Shown here: one piece after another, positions 16,947-26,500 of the stretch
Numbering within the stretch: the stretch's first letter is position 1
Layout: each line of letters starts with the position of its first letter
Assembly: GCA_964422785.1 (NCBI GenBank)
Contig: CAYRCJ010000001.1
Span: forward strand, 1-64,000
Length of the DNA stretch: 64,000 nucleotides
Direction of reading: 5' to 3'
Source: CAYRCJ01 sp964422785
Lineage (GTDB): Bacteria > Patescibacteriota > Minisyncoccia > UBA11713 > 2-01-FULL-45-33
Notes under the pieces: model-generated
What the model saw: the letters and a program-made list of their open reading frames with translations, nothing else
What the model was told of the DNA's origin: nothing
Databases searched by the model: none
Translations under genes and position numbers: made by a program

Positions 16947-17702
16947 ATGAACGATAAATTTAAGGATTATTTTAGCATTATTTTAATTTTAGCCGCCTTA
17001 ATCGGAGCCGGAGTTTTTGTTTTCAAAGACTTTAAAAAGACATCGGCTCCCAAAGAAACAATTAATAATCAGACTGACGCGGCGCCGCTTGAAGTAACTG
17101 AAAACTCAAAAGCTGAGATAAAAAATTCCGCCCCAAATCTAAACAGGCAAATTGTCATGAAAATAGAATTGCCACCGGGCGAAGCCGGAAAAATTATCAA
17201 TGAAATTCAAGATCTTTCTTTAACCTTAAAACAGACTCCGGATTATCTTGCCGGTTGGCTCCAGCTGGGCATTTTGCGAAAATTTATTGGAGATTATGAC
17301 GGGGCGGTAGAGGCTTGGAAATACGCCAGCGTTATAAGACCTAAAGAACCTATTTCTTATAACAACCTGGGTGATATTTACGGCAATTATCTGCACGATC
17401 CAAAACAGGCGGAAATTTATATGAAAAAAGCCGTAGAACTTGAACCGGGAGCCGCGTCTGTATACAGGAATCTTCATGATCTTTATTATTTTTCATTTAA
17501 AGACAAAGATAAGGGGATGGGCGTTCTTCTTAAGGGCCTGGAAAAACTCCCAACGGATACCGGCTTAATGGTGATCTTGGCAGGGGATTATTTGGATAAG
17601 GGCGACAAAATAAACGCTAAAAAATATTACGATCAGGCTTTGGCCTTGGATCCGCCAAATAAGGATGCTATAATTCGCGAGATGCAAGGTGGCGGTCTAT
17701 GA
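16947..17702 (+). CDS. Membrane-anchored TPR protein
   Basis: 251 residues. An N-terminal membrane helix (about 9-27) and a linker (30-70) precede three to four tetratricopeptide repeats (about 95-245: AGWLQLGILRKFIGDYDGAV, ISYNNLGDIYGNYLHDPKQA, GLMVILAGDYLDKGDKINAK). TPR arrays are protein-interaction scaffolds. The stop overlaps the start of a 48-residue membrane protein (ATGA), and secF begins 3 bases after that, so the three genes probably form one operon. This suggests a role near the translocon or in surface-protein export, but the partner is not identified. Confidence 0.8.
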   Translation: MNDKFKDYFSIILILAALIGAGVFVFKDFKKTSAPKETINNQTDAAPLEVTENSKAEIKNSAPNLNRQIVMKIELPPGEAGKIINEIQDLSLTLKQTPDYLAGWLQLGILRKFIGDYDGAVEAWKYASVIRPKEPISYNNLGDIYGNYLHDPKQAEIYMKKAVELEPGAASVYRNLHDLYYFSFKDKDKGMGVLLKGLEKLPTDTGLMVILAGDYLDKGDKINAKKYYDQALALDPPNKDAIIREMQGGGL

Positions 17703-17845
17703 ACCTATTAAACAAACATTTTTGGAAGTTTTTACTGGGATTTTTTACAATACTGGTTATTGGCATGGCTTGGCTTTTTGGAGCGGAGTATTATAACTAC
17801 ACTTCAAACCAAAATATCCAAACTAACCAAGCCAAAATCAAATAA
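17699..17845 (+). CDS. Small single-span membrane protein
   Basis: A 48-residue protein whose ATG overlaps the TPR gene stop (ATGA) and whose TAA lies 3 bases before secF. Residues 11-29 are strongly hydrophobic (FLLGFFTILVIGMAWLFGA), followed by a polar Asn/Gln-rich tail. Coupling on both sides supports it as a real gene. It could be an accessory subunit of the Sec membrane complex (YajC and SecE are also short), but there is no sequence match that I recognise. Confidence 0.6.
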   Translation: MNLLNKHFWKFLLGFFTILVIGMAWLFGAEYYNYTSNQNIQTNQAKIK

Positions 17846-17848
17846 TAT

Positions 17849-18742
17849 ATGACTATTATCGGAGCTAGAAAAATTACTTATATCATTTCCGGGACACTGT
17901 CCTTGCTTTCTATTTTAAGCTTGTTTGTTTGGGGTCTGAAACCGGGGATCGATTTTACCGGCGGTTCTTTGATGGAAATCGAATACAAAAATGCGCGCCC
18001 CGCCAACAATCAAATTTTGGATGCGCTCCGAAGCACCGGTATTCTCAACGCCACCGTTCAGCCTTCCGGAGAGAAAGCTGACATACTGCGCTTCCGCGAT
18101 ATCGATGAAAAAACTCATCAGGATATTTTGGAGTCTTTAAAAAAACTCGGCGATCTGGATCAAAAACAGTTTAATTCCATCGGCCCTACAATAGGCAACG
18201 AACTTAAGAAAAACTCCGCTTGGGCGATAGCTATCGTATTAATAATGATAGTCGCCTATATTTCTTGGGCGTTTCGCAAAGTTTCCAGACCTATTTCATC
18301 CTGGAAATACGGCGTCGCGGCAATAATTGCTTTGATTCACGATGTTTCAATACCGGTCGGGGTATTTTCCGTTCTTGGGCATTTTTATGGCGTGGAAGTG
18401 GATACTCTTTTTGTCACCGCGCTCTTAACAATACTGGGTTTTTCCGTGCACGATACAATCGTTGTTTTTGACAGAATCCGGGAAAATTTAAATAAACTGG
18501 GTTCCCGTGAAAACTTTGAAAGTATCGTTGAGAAAAGTATCCGCAATACGATAACCCGTTCAATCAACACGTCTCTGACAGTTCTTTTGGTTATGTCGGC
18601 GCTTTATCTGTTCGGCGGCGCCAGCACTAAATTTTTCTCTTTAGCCCTGCTCATAGGCGTATTTTGCGGGACATATTCTTCAATTTTCATAGCCAGCGCT
18701 CTATTGGTCACCTCATATAAAATGTCCATTAAGAGATCTTGA
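17849..18742 (+). CDS. secF: Protein translocase subunit SecF
   Basis: 297 residues with the SecF layout: first helix (about 8-27), the diagnostic GIDFTGGSLMEI (about 33-44), a small periplasmic-type domain, then five helices with the family motifs SVHDTIVVFDRIREN and NTSLTVLLVMSALYLFGG. SecF works with SecD to pull secreted proteins across the membrane using the proton-motive force. SecD usually precedes SecF or is fused to it; here no SecD is in the window, and the upstream neighbours are a TPR protein and a small membrane protein. The gene starts 3 bases after the small ORF, so it is part of that operon. Confidence 0.92.
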   Translation: MTIIGARKITYIISGTLSLLSILSLFVWGLKPGIDFTGGSLMEIEYKNARPANNQILDALRSTGILNATVQPSGEKADILRFRDIDEKTHQDILESLKKLGDLDQKQFNSIGPTIGNELKKNSAWAIAIVLIMIVAYISWAFRKVSRPISSWKYGVAAIIALIHDVSIPVGVFSVLGHFYGVEVDTLFVTALLTILGFSVHDTIVVFDRIRENLNKLGSRENFESIVEKSIRNTITRSINTSLTVLLVMSALYLFGGASTKFFSLALLIGVFCGTYSSIFIASALLVTSYKMSIKRS

Positions 18743-18767
18743 CTCACGGTGGTAAAAATGCTAAGTT
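18739..18767 (+). promoter_or_regulatory. Promoter of the winged-helix/coiled-coil pair
   Basis: TTGACT (18739-18744, overlapping the secF stop), 17-bp spacer, TAAGTT (18762-18767). The leader contains TCTTTGAAAAGGAG (18791-18804), a motif shared with several other accessory cassettes. Confidence 0.55.
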
Positions 18768-18812
18768 AAGCCTGGTTAATCAGTGGAAAATCTTTGAAAA
18801 GGAGACATCGGA

Positions 18813-19358
18813 GTGGAACAAACAGAAATTGCCGGCAAAATCATCGCTCACCTTAGGAAATATGGATACAGGGCGCTGATGAGCCCCGGACCTTTTTCTC
18901 AGAAACTAGGATGCGCTTTTGGCGAGTTGCGGGCTGTCCAATTGGTGTTGTTAGAAAATAAAGTCATAACTTGCGTAAGCTATTCCGTGAGCGCTCCCGA
19001 ATATGAGCTGCTGGGAGGTTATCAAGAAGGCGACGAGTGGCAGAAATTTTTTCCGGAAATAAAAAAAAACGAAAATTCTGACCTTGATCCCCTTTCGATT
19101 GAGCTTCATAAAGCGCTGACGAAATTAGCCAAAACTCAAGAGACTACGATTCGGCTTGCCAAAGAGGTCAGGCGCTTGGAGGAAACGTGCGCCAGAGATG
19201 AAGAACAAAAACAACGCTATAAAGATTGCATACTTCAACTCCAGATCAAGCTTGATGAAAAAAACGCCAAAGATAACTCTATTGGGCGCGCAAACCAAGA
19301 GCTTTTAGCTAAAGTTGAGAATAATGACAAGGAATTGAGCACGATAATCCTTTCCTAA
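18813..19358 (+). CDS. Winged-helix plus coiled-coil protein A
   Basis: 181 residues with a GTG start supported by AAAAGGAG 8 bases upstream. Residues 1-65 look like a winged helix (IAGKIIAHLRKYGYRALMSP, LRAVQLVLLENKVITCV). Residues 95-175 form a long coiled coil (ELHKALTKLAKTQETTIRLA and following). It has the same architecture as the next gene, 57 bases downstream, although the sequences have diverged. I do not recognise a named family. Such proteins could act as nucleoid-associated or regulatory dimers. Neither has a membrane segment. Confidence 0.65.
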   Translation: MEQTEIAGKIIAHLRKYGYRALMSPGPFSQKLGCAFGELRAVQLVLLENKVITCVSYSVSAPEYELLGGYQEGDEWQKFFPEIKKNENSDLDPLSIELHKALTKLAKTQETTIRLAKEVRRLEETCARDEEQKQRYKDCILQLQIKLDEKNAKDNSIGRANQELLAKVENNDKELSTIILS

Positions 19359-19415
19359 AATAAAAACAAAGGCTTCCTAGTCCCTTAAAAACAACTCCAG
19401 GAGGACAATTGGTCT

Positions 19416-19991
19416 ATGGCAGGAAGAGCACAGCGGGCAATTGTTGATTTTCTCAGTCAAAATGACGAGAAAACGGCGACTATAGTAGTGTCTGAATTTG
19501 CCAGAAGTTTAAATGTGGGCTTCGGGTCAGTTAATGCGGCGCTCCATAGTTTATTGAATAATGGCGTGATAAAGAAATCTGATGAACTTTGCGCCGCGAT
19601 GTCCACTAAATATGTTTTAATTGGAGATTTTCCGGCTACAGCTCAAAGACAAACTATGCCGCGAAGACCAAATCATAAATTAGGCGGCGACTTATTGGAA
19701 AGAGCCATGGAGCAAGTAGCTACGCTCAAAGCCACTCAAGACCGGCTAATCGAAGCTCTGGCGAAAATCAAAGAATTGGAAAAGGTAGTTTTGGAAAGAG
19801 ACAAAACTATTTTTCTTAAAGACAAGGAGATCACAGATTTAAAAGACGAACTGAATGCCACGGATGCGCAATTGGCTGGCGAGCAAAGTAAGTTTTTGGA
19901 GCTATTGCAAAGTACGGAAAGAAATAACAAAATGCTCACAAGGAAGATCGCCTTTGATGGCCAGGGAGTTCAGCGGACCGCTGACGCCTAA
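19416..19991 (+). CDS. Winged-helix plus coiled-coil protein B
   Basis: 191 residues with Shine-Dalgarno CCAGGAGGAC before the ATG. Residues 1-70 contain a helix-turn-helix (VVSEFARSLNVGFGSVNAAL followed by HSLLNNGVIKKS), a basic linker (PRRPNHK) and a coiled coil (about 90-175: RLIEALAKIKELEKVVLERD, FLKDKEITDLKDELNATDAQ). It is a distant tandem paralogue of the gene before it and shares its terminator. The position directly upstream of rpoBC, on the same strand but separated by a terminator and a new promoter, does not imply a shared function. Confidence 0.65.
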   Translation: MAGRAQRAIVDFLSQNDEKTATIVVSEFARSLNVGFGSVNAALHSLLNNGVIKKSDELCAAMSTKYVLIGDFPATAQRQTMPRRPNHKLGGDLLERAMEQVATLKATQDRLIEALAKIKELEKVVLERDKTIFLKDKEITDLKDELNATDAQLAGEQSKFLELLQSTERNNKMLTRKIAFDGQGVQRTADA

Positions 19992-20004
19992 AGTAAGTTA
20001 ATAC

Positions 20005-20042
20005 AACCCTGTCCCGCCGATGGCGGGGCGGGGTTGACTTTT
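20005..20042 (+). terminator. Terminator overlapping the rpoBC promoter
   Basis: Hairpin AACCC-tgt-CCCGCC gat GGCGGG-gcg-GGGTT (20005-20035) followed by GACTTTTTTT. The end of the stem and its T-run contain TTGACT, the -35 box of the next promoter. Confidence 0.8.
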
Positions 20043-20061
20043 TTTATGGGTTTGCTATACT
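20034..20061 (+). promoter_or_regulatory. rpoBC promoter
   Basis: TTGACT (20034-20039), 16-bp spacer, TATACT (20056-20061). The expected start site is near 20068, so rpoB has an untranslated leader of about 170 bases. The -35 box coincides with the end of the upstream terminator. Confidence 0.7.
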
Positions 20062-20067
20062 ACCAAA

Positions 20068-20239
20068 ACTGTCGGATTGAGGGCGTCTAAGCCTATGGAT
20101 GTGGGTGTGGATAACTCAATCTTGTGCAATTTTAAAATAGGGGGTACGATTAACCCCATCGCTTTGAATATTCGAATAAGCATCCATGGATAGGTAGCTT
20201 ATTATAAACCCTAATTTTTGATGGGGAGGGCCTTTTTTT
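20068..20239 (+). promoter_or_regulatory. Structured rpoB leader with possible anti-Shine-Dalgarno
   Basis: A long-range stem can form between TAAGC-c-TATGGATG (20088-20101) and CATCCATG...GCTTA (20181-20201). Inside it, GGGGGT (20140-20145) can pair with ACCCC (20153-20157). The same CCCCATC (20154-20160) is complementary to GATGGGG (20220-20226), which is part of the rpoB Shine-Dalgarno region (GGGGAGGG, 9 bases before the ATG). The two pairings are mutually exclusive, which is the form expected of a translational switch. Confidence 0.5.
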
Positions 20240-23200
20240 ATGATTCAAAAAAAATACTTCTCTCGTTACAGAGAACCATACGCATCCTTGCCTGACTTGG
20301 CGGAGATGCAGATAGTGTCTTTTAACTGGCTTATCAAAGAGGGACTAAAGGAGATCTTCAATGAATTTTCTCCTATTTTAGATTATACGGACAAAGAACT
20401 TGCCCTGGAGTTTTTGGATTACTCAATTGACGAGCCGAGGTTTGATGAGAACCACGCCAGGATAAACAATCTTTCATACGAAGCTCCTCTTAGAATTAAA
20501 GTCCGGCTTACAAATAAAAATACCGGAGAGAAAAAAGAACAAGAAATTTTCCTGGCGGATTTTCCTTTGATGACTCCGCGCGGGACATTTATTATAAACG
20601 GGGTAGAGCGGGTTATAGTTTCTCAGCTCGCCCGTTCTCCGGGAGTTCACTTTACTCCGGCCGTAACTTCTAGGGCCAGAAAGTTATTTGGCGCAAAAAT
20701 TATTCCAACCCGCGGAGCCTGGTTGGAATTTGATACGGAATCTGACGGAGCGATTTACGTGCGTATCGACAGAAAAAGAAAAATTTCTTTTACAGCGCTT
20801 TTAAGAATTTTCGGCTTGGAAACAAATGAGGCGATCGAGAGCGCGTTTAAAGATGTAGACACAGGAGGGATTTCTTTTCTCAAAAAAACACTGGACAAAG
20901 ACCCGGCCAAAAACGCCGATGAGGCCTATTTGGAAATTTTCAAAAGAATAAGGCAGGGAGAGCTCGCTACAATAGATAATGCCAAAGAGCTTGTGGGGAC
21001 AATGTTTAAACCTGAAAGATACGATATTTCAGCGGTGGGAAGATACAAGTTAACTCAGAGACTCCCCGGGCTTCTTAAAATAAAGTCAAATAATCCCAGG
21101 GTTTTAAGCGCGGAAGATTTGATCGAAATTGTGTCTGAAATCATAAGACTAAATAACAATCCTCAAGCTCAGCCTGATGATATTGATAATCTTGGAAATC
21201 GCCGAATCAGATCTGTTGGAGAAATGCTCCAACAGCGTCTTCGGGTCGGGTTGTCCAGAATGGAAAGAACAATTAAAGATCGGATGTCCACTCTTGATGT
21301 GGAGACATTGACTCCGGTTCAGCTTATTAATGCCAGGCCATTTTCCGCGCTCATAAAAGAATTTTTCATGACCAACCAGCTTTCTCAATTTATGGATCAG
21401 ATAAACGTTTTGAGCGAATTGGAGCACAGGCGCCGCGTTTCAGCCTTAGGACCCGGAGGACTTACCCGCGAGAGAGCCGGCTTTGAAGTGAGAGACGTTC
21501 ACCCCTCTTATTATGGAAGACTTTGTCCGATTATGACCCCGGAAGGTCCGAACATCGGTCTTATCAATCATTTGGCCGGATATGCCAAGGTAAATGATTT
21601 TGGTATTTTGGAAACTCCTTACAGAAAAGTTGAGAGTGGAAAAGTAACCAATAAAATAGATTATCTTACTTCTTTTGAAGAGGTGAGGTTCAAAATTGCT
21701 CATGCCGGAATCAATATGGATTCCAAGGGAAATATTCTTGAGGAAGAAGTGGAAGGGCGGGCAAAAGGGCAGCCTTCGGTAATTCCCAAAAGTGAAATTG
21801 ACTACATCGATGTTTCTCCACAACAGGCTTTGAGTATCGCCACCTCTCTTATACCGTTTTTGGAGCACGATGACGCCACCCGCGCAATGATGGGTTCAAA
21901 CATGCAAAGACAAGCTGTCCCCTGCATCAACCCGCAAGCTCCATTGGTAGGCACGGGGATGGAAGAGCGCGCGGCCAGAGATTCCGGCAGACTTATAATC
22001 TCGGATTTAGATGGCGCTGTTTCATCTATCGATTCAACTCATATTACGGTCAAAGGAGGAGGAAAAACAAAAAATTACGAACTTTCAAATTTTGTTCGAA
22101 CCAACCAATCTTCCGTCATACATCAGAGGCCAATTGTTAAATTTGGCGACAAAATTAAAAAAGGCGATATTTTGGCAGACACCTCTCTTACCGACAGAGG
22201 TAATTTGGCGTTGGGACAAAATTTGCTGGTGGCATTTTTATCTTGGAGCGGAAACAATTTTGAGGACGCCATTATTATTTCTGAAAAACTGGTTAAAAAC
22301 GATATTTTCAGTTCAATGCACATTGAGGATTTTTCCGTTCAGGTGCGCGATACAAAATTAGGTCCTGAGATCACAACTCATGATATTCCGAATGTTGGAG
22401 AAGAGAAATTAAAGGATTTGGATGAAGACGGTGTTGTCCGCATCGGAGCCGAAGTCAGGTCCGGAGATATCTTGGTGGGTAAAATTTCTCCGAAGGGGGA
22501 ATCAGATCTTACTCCTGAAGAAAGGCTTCTTCGGGCGATTTTTGGAGAGAAGGCCAGAGATGTTAAGGATACGTCTTTGAGAATGCCTCATGGAAAACGA
22601 GGAAGAATAGTGGGTGTGAAAGTTTTCTCCAGAGAAAGAGGAGACAAATTGGAAACCGGAGTAATAAAAGAGATCCGCGTCGAGGTGGCGGAAATGAGAA
22701 AAGTATCGGTCGGCGATAAACTGGCCGGACGACACGGAAACAAAGGAGTTATTTCAAGGATTTTGCCGGAAGAAGATATGCCGTATCTTGCGGACGGAAC
22801 TCCGGTAGACATCATATTAAATCCGTTGGGTGTGGCTTCCCGTATGAACATCGGGCAGATTTTGGAGACGCACTTGGGGTGGGCCGCCCAAAAACTTGGA
22901 TATCACGCCGTAACTCCGGCTCTTCTCGGGGCGACAGAATCAGAAGTCAAAGAAGAATTAAAAAAAGCCGGATTGCCGGAAGACGGAAAGGTCAAACTTT
23001 TTGACGGAAGATCCGGCGAAGCATTTGATCAAAAAGTGACCGTTGGCCAGGTTTACATAATGAAGTTATCTCACATGGTGGAAGACAAGATCCACATGCG
23101 TTCAATCGGTCCTTATTCACTTATTACCCAACAGCCTTTGGGCGGAAAGGCCCAAGGAGGAGGCCAAAGATTCGGAGAAATGGAAGTGTGGGCGCTTGAA

Positions 23201-23530
23201 GGATATGGCGCCGCGCATACTCTCCAAGAAATGCTGACAATAAAATCAGACGATGTTTTGGGCCGGGCCGCGGCTTACGATGCGATTGTGCGCGGGGAGC
23301 CTTTCCAGATTCCCAATATTCCCGCCTCATTCCATGTTTTGGTAAATGAATTAAAGGGGCTTGGGCTTGATGTGGAAATGAAGGGAGTAGAATCTCAACC
23401 GGAAGAAGATTTGGAAGAGCGGTCAAAATTCGTCACTAAATCAAAAGAAAGAGAAAACTTCGATGAATTTATTGAGGAGGAGGAAAAGGTTGAGGCAAAA
23501 GTAAAAAAAGTAGCCGGCAAAAAATCTTAA
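20240..23530 (+). CDS. rpoB: DNA-directed RNA polymerase beta subunit
   Basis: 1096 residues, a compact RpoB. The start is fixed by GGGGAGGG and by the typical opening FSRYREPYASLPDLAEMQ. Diagnostic segments include the rifampicin region (LSQFMDQINVLSELEHRRR then VSALGPGGLTRERAGFEVRD), SNMQRQAVP, the GEKARDVKDTSLR segment, GDKLAGRHGNKG and the C-terminal MVEDKIHMRSIGPYSLITQQ with PLGGKAQ. The residues matching E. coli Asp516, His526 and Ser531 are conserved, so the drug pocket looks intact. It is the first gene of the rpoBC operon, with 11 bases to rpoC. rplJ/rplL are not upstream as they are in most bacteria. Confidence 0.98.
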   Translation: MIQKKYFSRYREPYASLPDLAEMQIVSFNWLIKEGLKEIFNEFSPILDYTDKELALEFLDYSIDEPRFDENHARINNLSYEAPLRIKVRLTNKNTGEKKEQEIFLADFPLMTPRGTFIINGVERVIVSQLARSPGVHFTPAVTSRARKLFGAKIIPTRGAWLEFDTESDGAIYVRIDRKRKISFTALLRIFGLETNEAIESAFKDVDTGGISFLKKTLDKDPAKNADEAYLEIFKRIRQGELATIDNAKELVGTMFKPERYDISAVGRYKLTQRLPGLLKIKSNNPRVLSAEDLIEIVSEIIRLNNNPQAQPDDIDNLGNRRIRSVGEMLQQRLRVGLSRMERTIKDRMSTLDVETLTPVQLINARPFSALIKEFFMTNQLSQFMDQINVLSELEHRRRVSALGPGGLTRERAGFEVRDVHPSYYGRLCPIMTPEGPNIGLINHLAGYAKVNDFGILETPYRKVESGKVTNKIDYLTSFEEVRFKIAHAGINMDSKGNILEEEVEGRAKGQPSVIPKSEIDYIDVSPQQALSIATSLIPFLEHDDATRAMMGSNMQRQAVPCINPQAPLVGTGMEERAARDSGRLIISDLDGAVSSIDSTHITVKGGGKTKNYELSNFVRTNQSSVIHQRPIVKFGDKIKKGDILADTSLTDRGNLALGQNLLVAFLSWSGNNFEDAIIISEKLVKNDIFSSMHIEDFSVQVRDTKLGPEITTHDIPNVGEEKLKDLDEDGVVRIGAEVRSGDILVGKISPKGESDLTPEERLLRAIFGEKARDVKDTSLRMPHGKRGRIVGVKVFSRERGDKLETGVIKEIRVEVAEMRKVSVGDKLAGRHGNKGVISRILPEEDMPYLADGTPVDIILNPLGVASRMNIGQILETHLGWAAQKLGYHAVTPALLGATESEVKEELKKAGLPEDGKVKLFDGRSGEAFDQKVTVGQVYIMKLSHMVEDKIHMRSIGPYSLITQQPLGGKAQGGGQRFGEMEVWALEGYGAAHTLQEMLTIKSDDVLGRAAAYDAIVRGEPFQIPNIPASFHVLVNELKGLGLDVEMKGVESQPEEDLEERSKFVTKSKERENFDEFIEEEEKVEAKVKKVAGKKS

Positions 23531-23541
23531 ATTTATAAATT

Positions 23542-26500
23542 ATGGAAACAAGAATCACGGATTTCAAATCATTAATGATGAAACTCGCTTCTCCCGAGAA
23601 GATTTTGATATGGTCAAAAGGGGAAGTTACAAAACCGGAAACTATAAACTACAGAACACAACGGCCTGAAAAGGACGGGCTTTTTGACGAAAGAATTTTC
23701 GGCCCTGAAAGAGATTACGAATGTTATTGTGGAAAATATAAACGCGTAAGATACAAGGGAATCGTCTGTGACAAATGTGGAGTTGAAGTGACTCGCTCAA
23801 TTGTTCGCCGCGAAAGAATGGGGCACATCGAACTTGCTTCGCCTGTTTCTCATATCTGGTTTTTACGAGGCGTGCCGTCGCACATCAGCATGCTTTTGGA
23901 TATTTCAGTTCCGGATTTGGAGAAGGTCATTTATTTTGCCGGCTACATAATCACTAAAGTATTTGAAGATAAGCGCCAGGAAGTTTTGGACGCTCTCGAC
24001 AAAGAATACAAATCAAAATTAAAAGGCGCTGATACCAAAGACAATAAAGATGTTTTAAAAGGCGCGTATGACAAAGCAAAATCCGAAATTAAAAGTTTAA
24101 CTCCGGGGGCGGTTATTTCCGAAGTTGAATACCATAGGTTAAGCATGAAATATGGGGATGCGTTTGAGGCGGACATCGGATCCGAGGCTCTCCGCAAAAT
24201 CTGCGGCGATTTGAATTTGAGGGAACTTTTACCGACGGTGGAAAAGCAACTGGTGGACGCTTCCCCGATCCAAAAAAAGAAAATCCAAAGACGTATCCGT
24301 CTGATAAGAACATTGATTCGTTCGGGAGTTCATCCGGAATGGATGTTTTTGACTGAGATCCCCGTGATCCCTCCGGCGCTTCGCCCCATGGTTCAATTGG
24401 AAGGAGGGCGTCATGCCACTTCCGACATCAACGATCTTTATAGGCGTGTAATCAACAGGAACAACCGTCTCAAAAAACTTTTGGAACTCAAGGCTCCGGA
24501 AGTTATTGTCAGAAACGAAAAAAGAATGCTTCAGGAAGCTGTTGATTCTTTGATTGACAACTCAATCAAAAGAAACCAGGGACCTGCCGCCACCTCTCAA
24601 GCTCAAAAAAGACCATTAAGATCGTTGGCTGATATGCTCAAGGGTAAGCAGGGAAGATTCAGGCAAAATCTTTTGGGAAAACGCGTGGACTATTCCGGAC
24701 GATCCGTTATTGTAGTGGGGCCTGATCTTAAATTGAGTCAATGCGGTCTGCCCAAGCACATGGCTTTGGAGCTTTTCAGGCCGTTCGTAATTCAAAAATT
24801 GATGGAGCGCACTTTGGCACATACCATAAAAGGAGCGGGCAGATTAATTGATGATTTGGTCCCTGAGGTTTGGGAAAGTTTAGAAGAAGTAATCCGGGAT
24901 AAACACGTGCTCCTCAACCGCGCGCCGACTCTTCACCGGCTGGGCATTCAAGCATTTAAACCGATATTAATAGAAGGCAACGCTATTCAACTTCATCCGC
25001 TGGTATGTTCCGCTTTCAACGCTGACTTCGATGGAGACCAGATGGCTGTGCATGTTCCGCTGACCGACGAGGCTCAAAGAGAAGCCAGAGATATTATGGC
25101 GAGCAATAAAAACTTGTTTAAGCCAGGCAATGGAGATCCTGTTGTTATTCCTACTCAGGATATTGTTATGGGAATTTCTTACCTTACCCGTATTCGCGAA
25201 GGCGCGAAAGGCGAGGGGAAATATTTCTCAAGTCCGAATGAGGCGATTTTGGCGTATGATTTCGATACTATAAGCCTTCAGGCCAAAGTCTTTGTTAAGA
25301 TAACCAAGACTCCAAAGTATCAATCGTTGGAAAAAGAAATATTGGAAACCTCAGTCGGCAGATTGATTTTCAACAGTGTGATACCCCGCGACTATTCTTA
25401 CATAAATAATGAAATGAAAAAGAAAGACCTTGAGCGTTTGGTCGCGGCTATTATTCAAAAATACGGCGTGGACGCCACTCCGCCCATTTTGGACCACATA
25501 AAAAGTTTAGGTTATCGTTACGCCACAAAATCAGGAATCAGCTGGGGAATGGATGATATCCAAATACCTCCAGAAAAAAATGCCTTTGTTGAGAAGGCAA
25601 AAGAAGAGGCCCGTGTTATAGAAAACCAATACAACATCGGGCTTTTGACGGACAAAGAAAGATACGAAAAAGTTACTTTTATTTGGGGGGATGTAAAAGC
25701 AAAAATTGATGAAAAAACTCCGGCTATTTTGGATAAATACGGCCCCATTCACTACATGGTCGGCTCAGGCGCCAGAGGACAATGGAACCAGATCAACCAG
25801 ATTGCAAGTATGAAGGGTCTTGTTGTAAACCCGTCCGGCCGCATCATCGAGCTCCCGATCATTTCAAGTTATAAAGAGGGTCTTAACGTTCTGGAATATT
25901 TCATTTCCACTCACGCCGCCAGAAAGGGTACCGCTGACACGGCTCTAAAAACCGCCGTTGCCGGTTATTTGACCAGGAGGTTGGTTGATGTCGCTCAAGA
26001 TGTGATAATCAGCGAGCCAAACTGTAAAGACGAAATCGGATTGCCAGTTTTCAAAAAAGATTATGAAAGGCTGGGCAAAAATTTCGCGTTAAGAATCTTA
26101 GGAAGAGTATTGGCGCAAGATGTTAATGATCCTGCCGGCAAAATACTATTTAAGAGCGGTCATATTTTGTCGAACATCGATGCGGAAAAAATCGCTTCGT
26201 TGGACATTCCAACGGTAGTATTAAGATCGCCTGTAACCTGTCGTTTGGCCAGGGGGATCTGCCAGCTTTGCTACGGATATGATTTGGGGTCTCACACCCC
26301 GGTTAAGTTGGGAGAAGCGGTGGGAGTAGTCGCCGCTCAAGCCATCGGAGAACCGGGAACTCAGCTTACAATGCGTACCTTCCACGTGGGAGGTATCGCG
26401 GGAGCCGCGGACATCACGATGGGTCTGCCCCGCGTGGAAGAAATTTTTGAAATCCGAGCTCCAAAACTAAAAGCCATTATTTCAAATATAGGAGGGCAGG

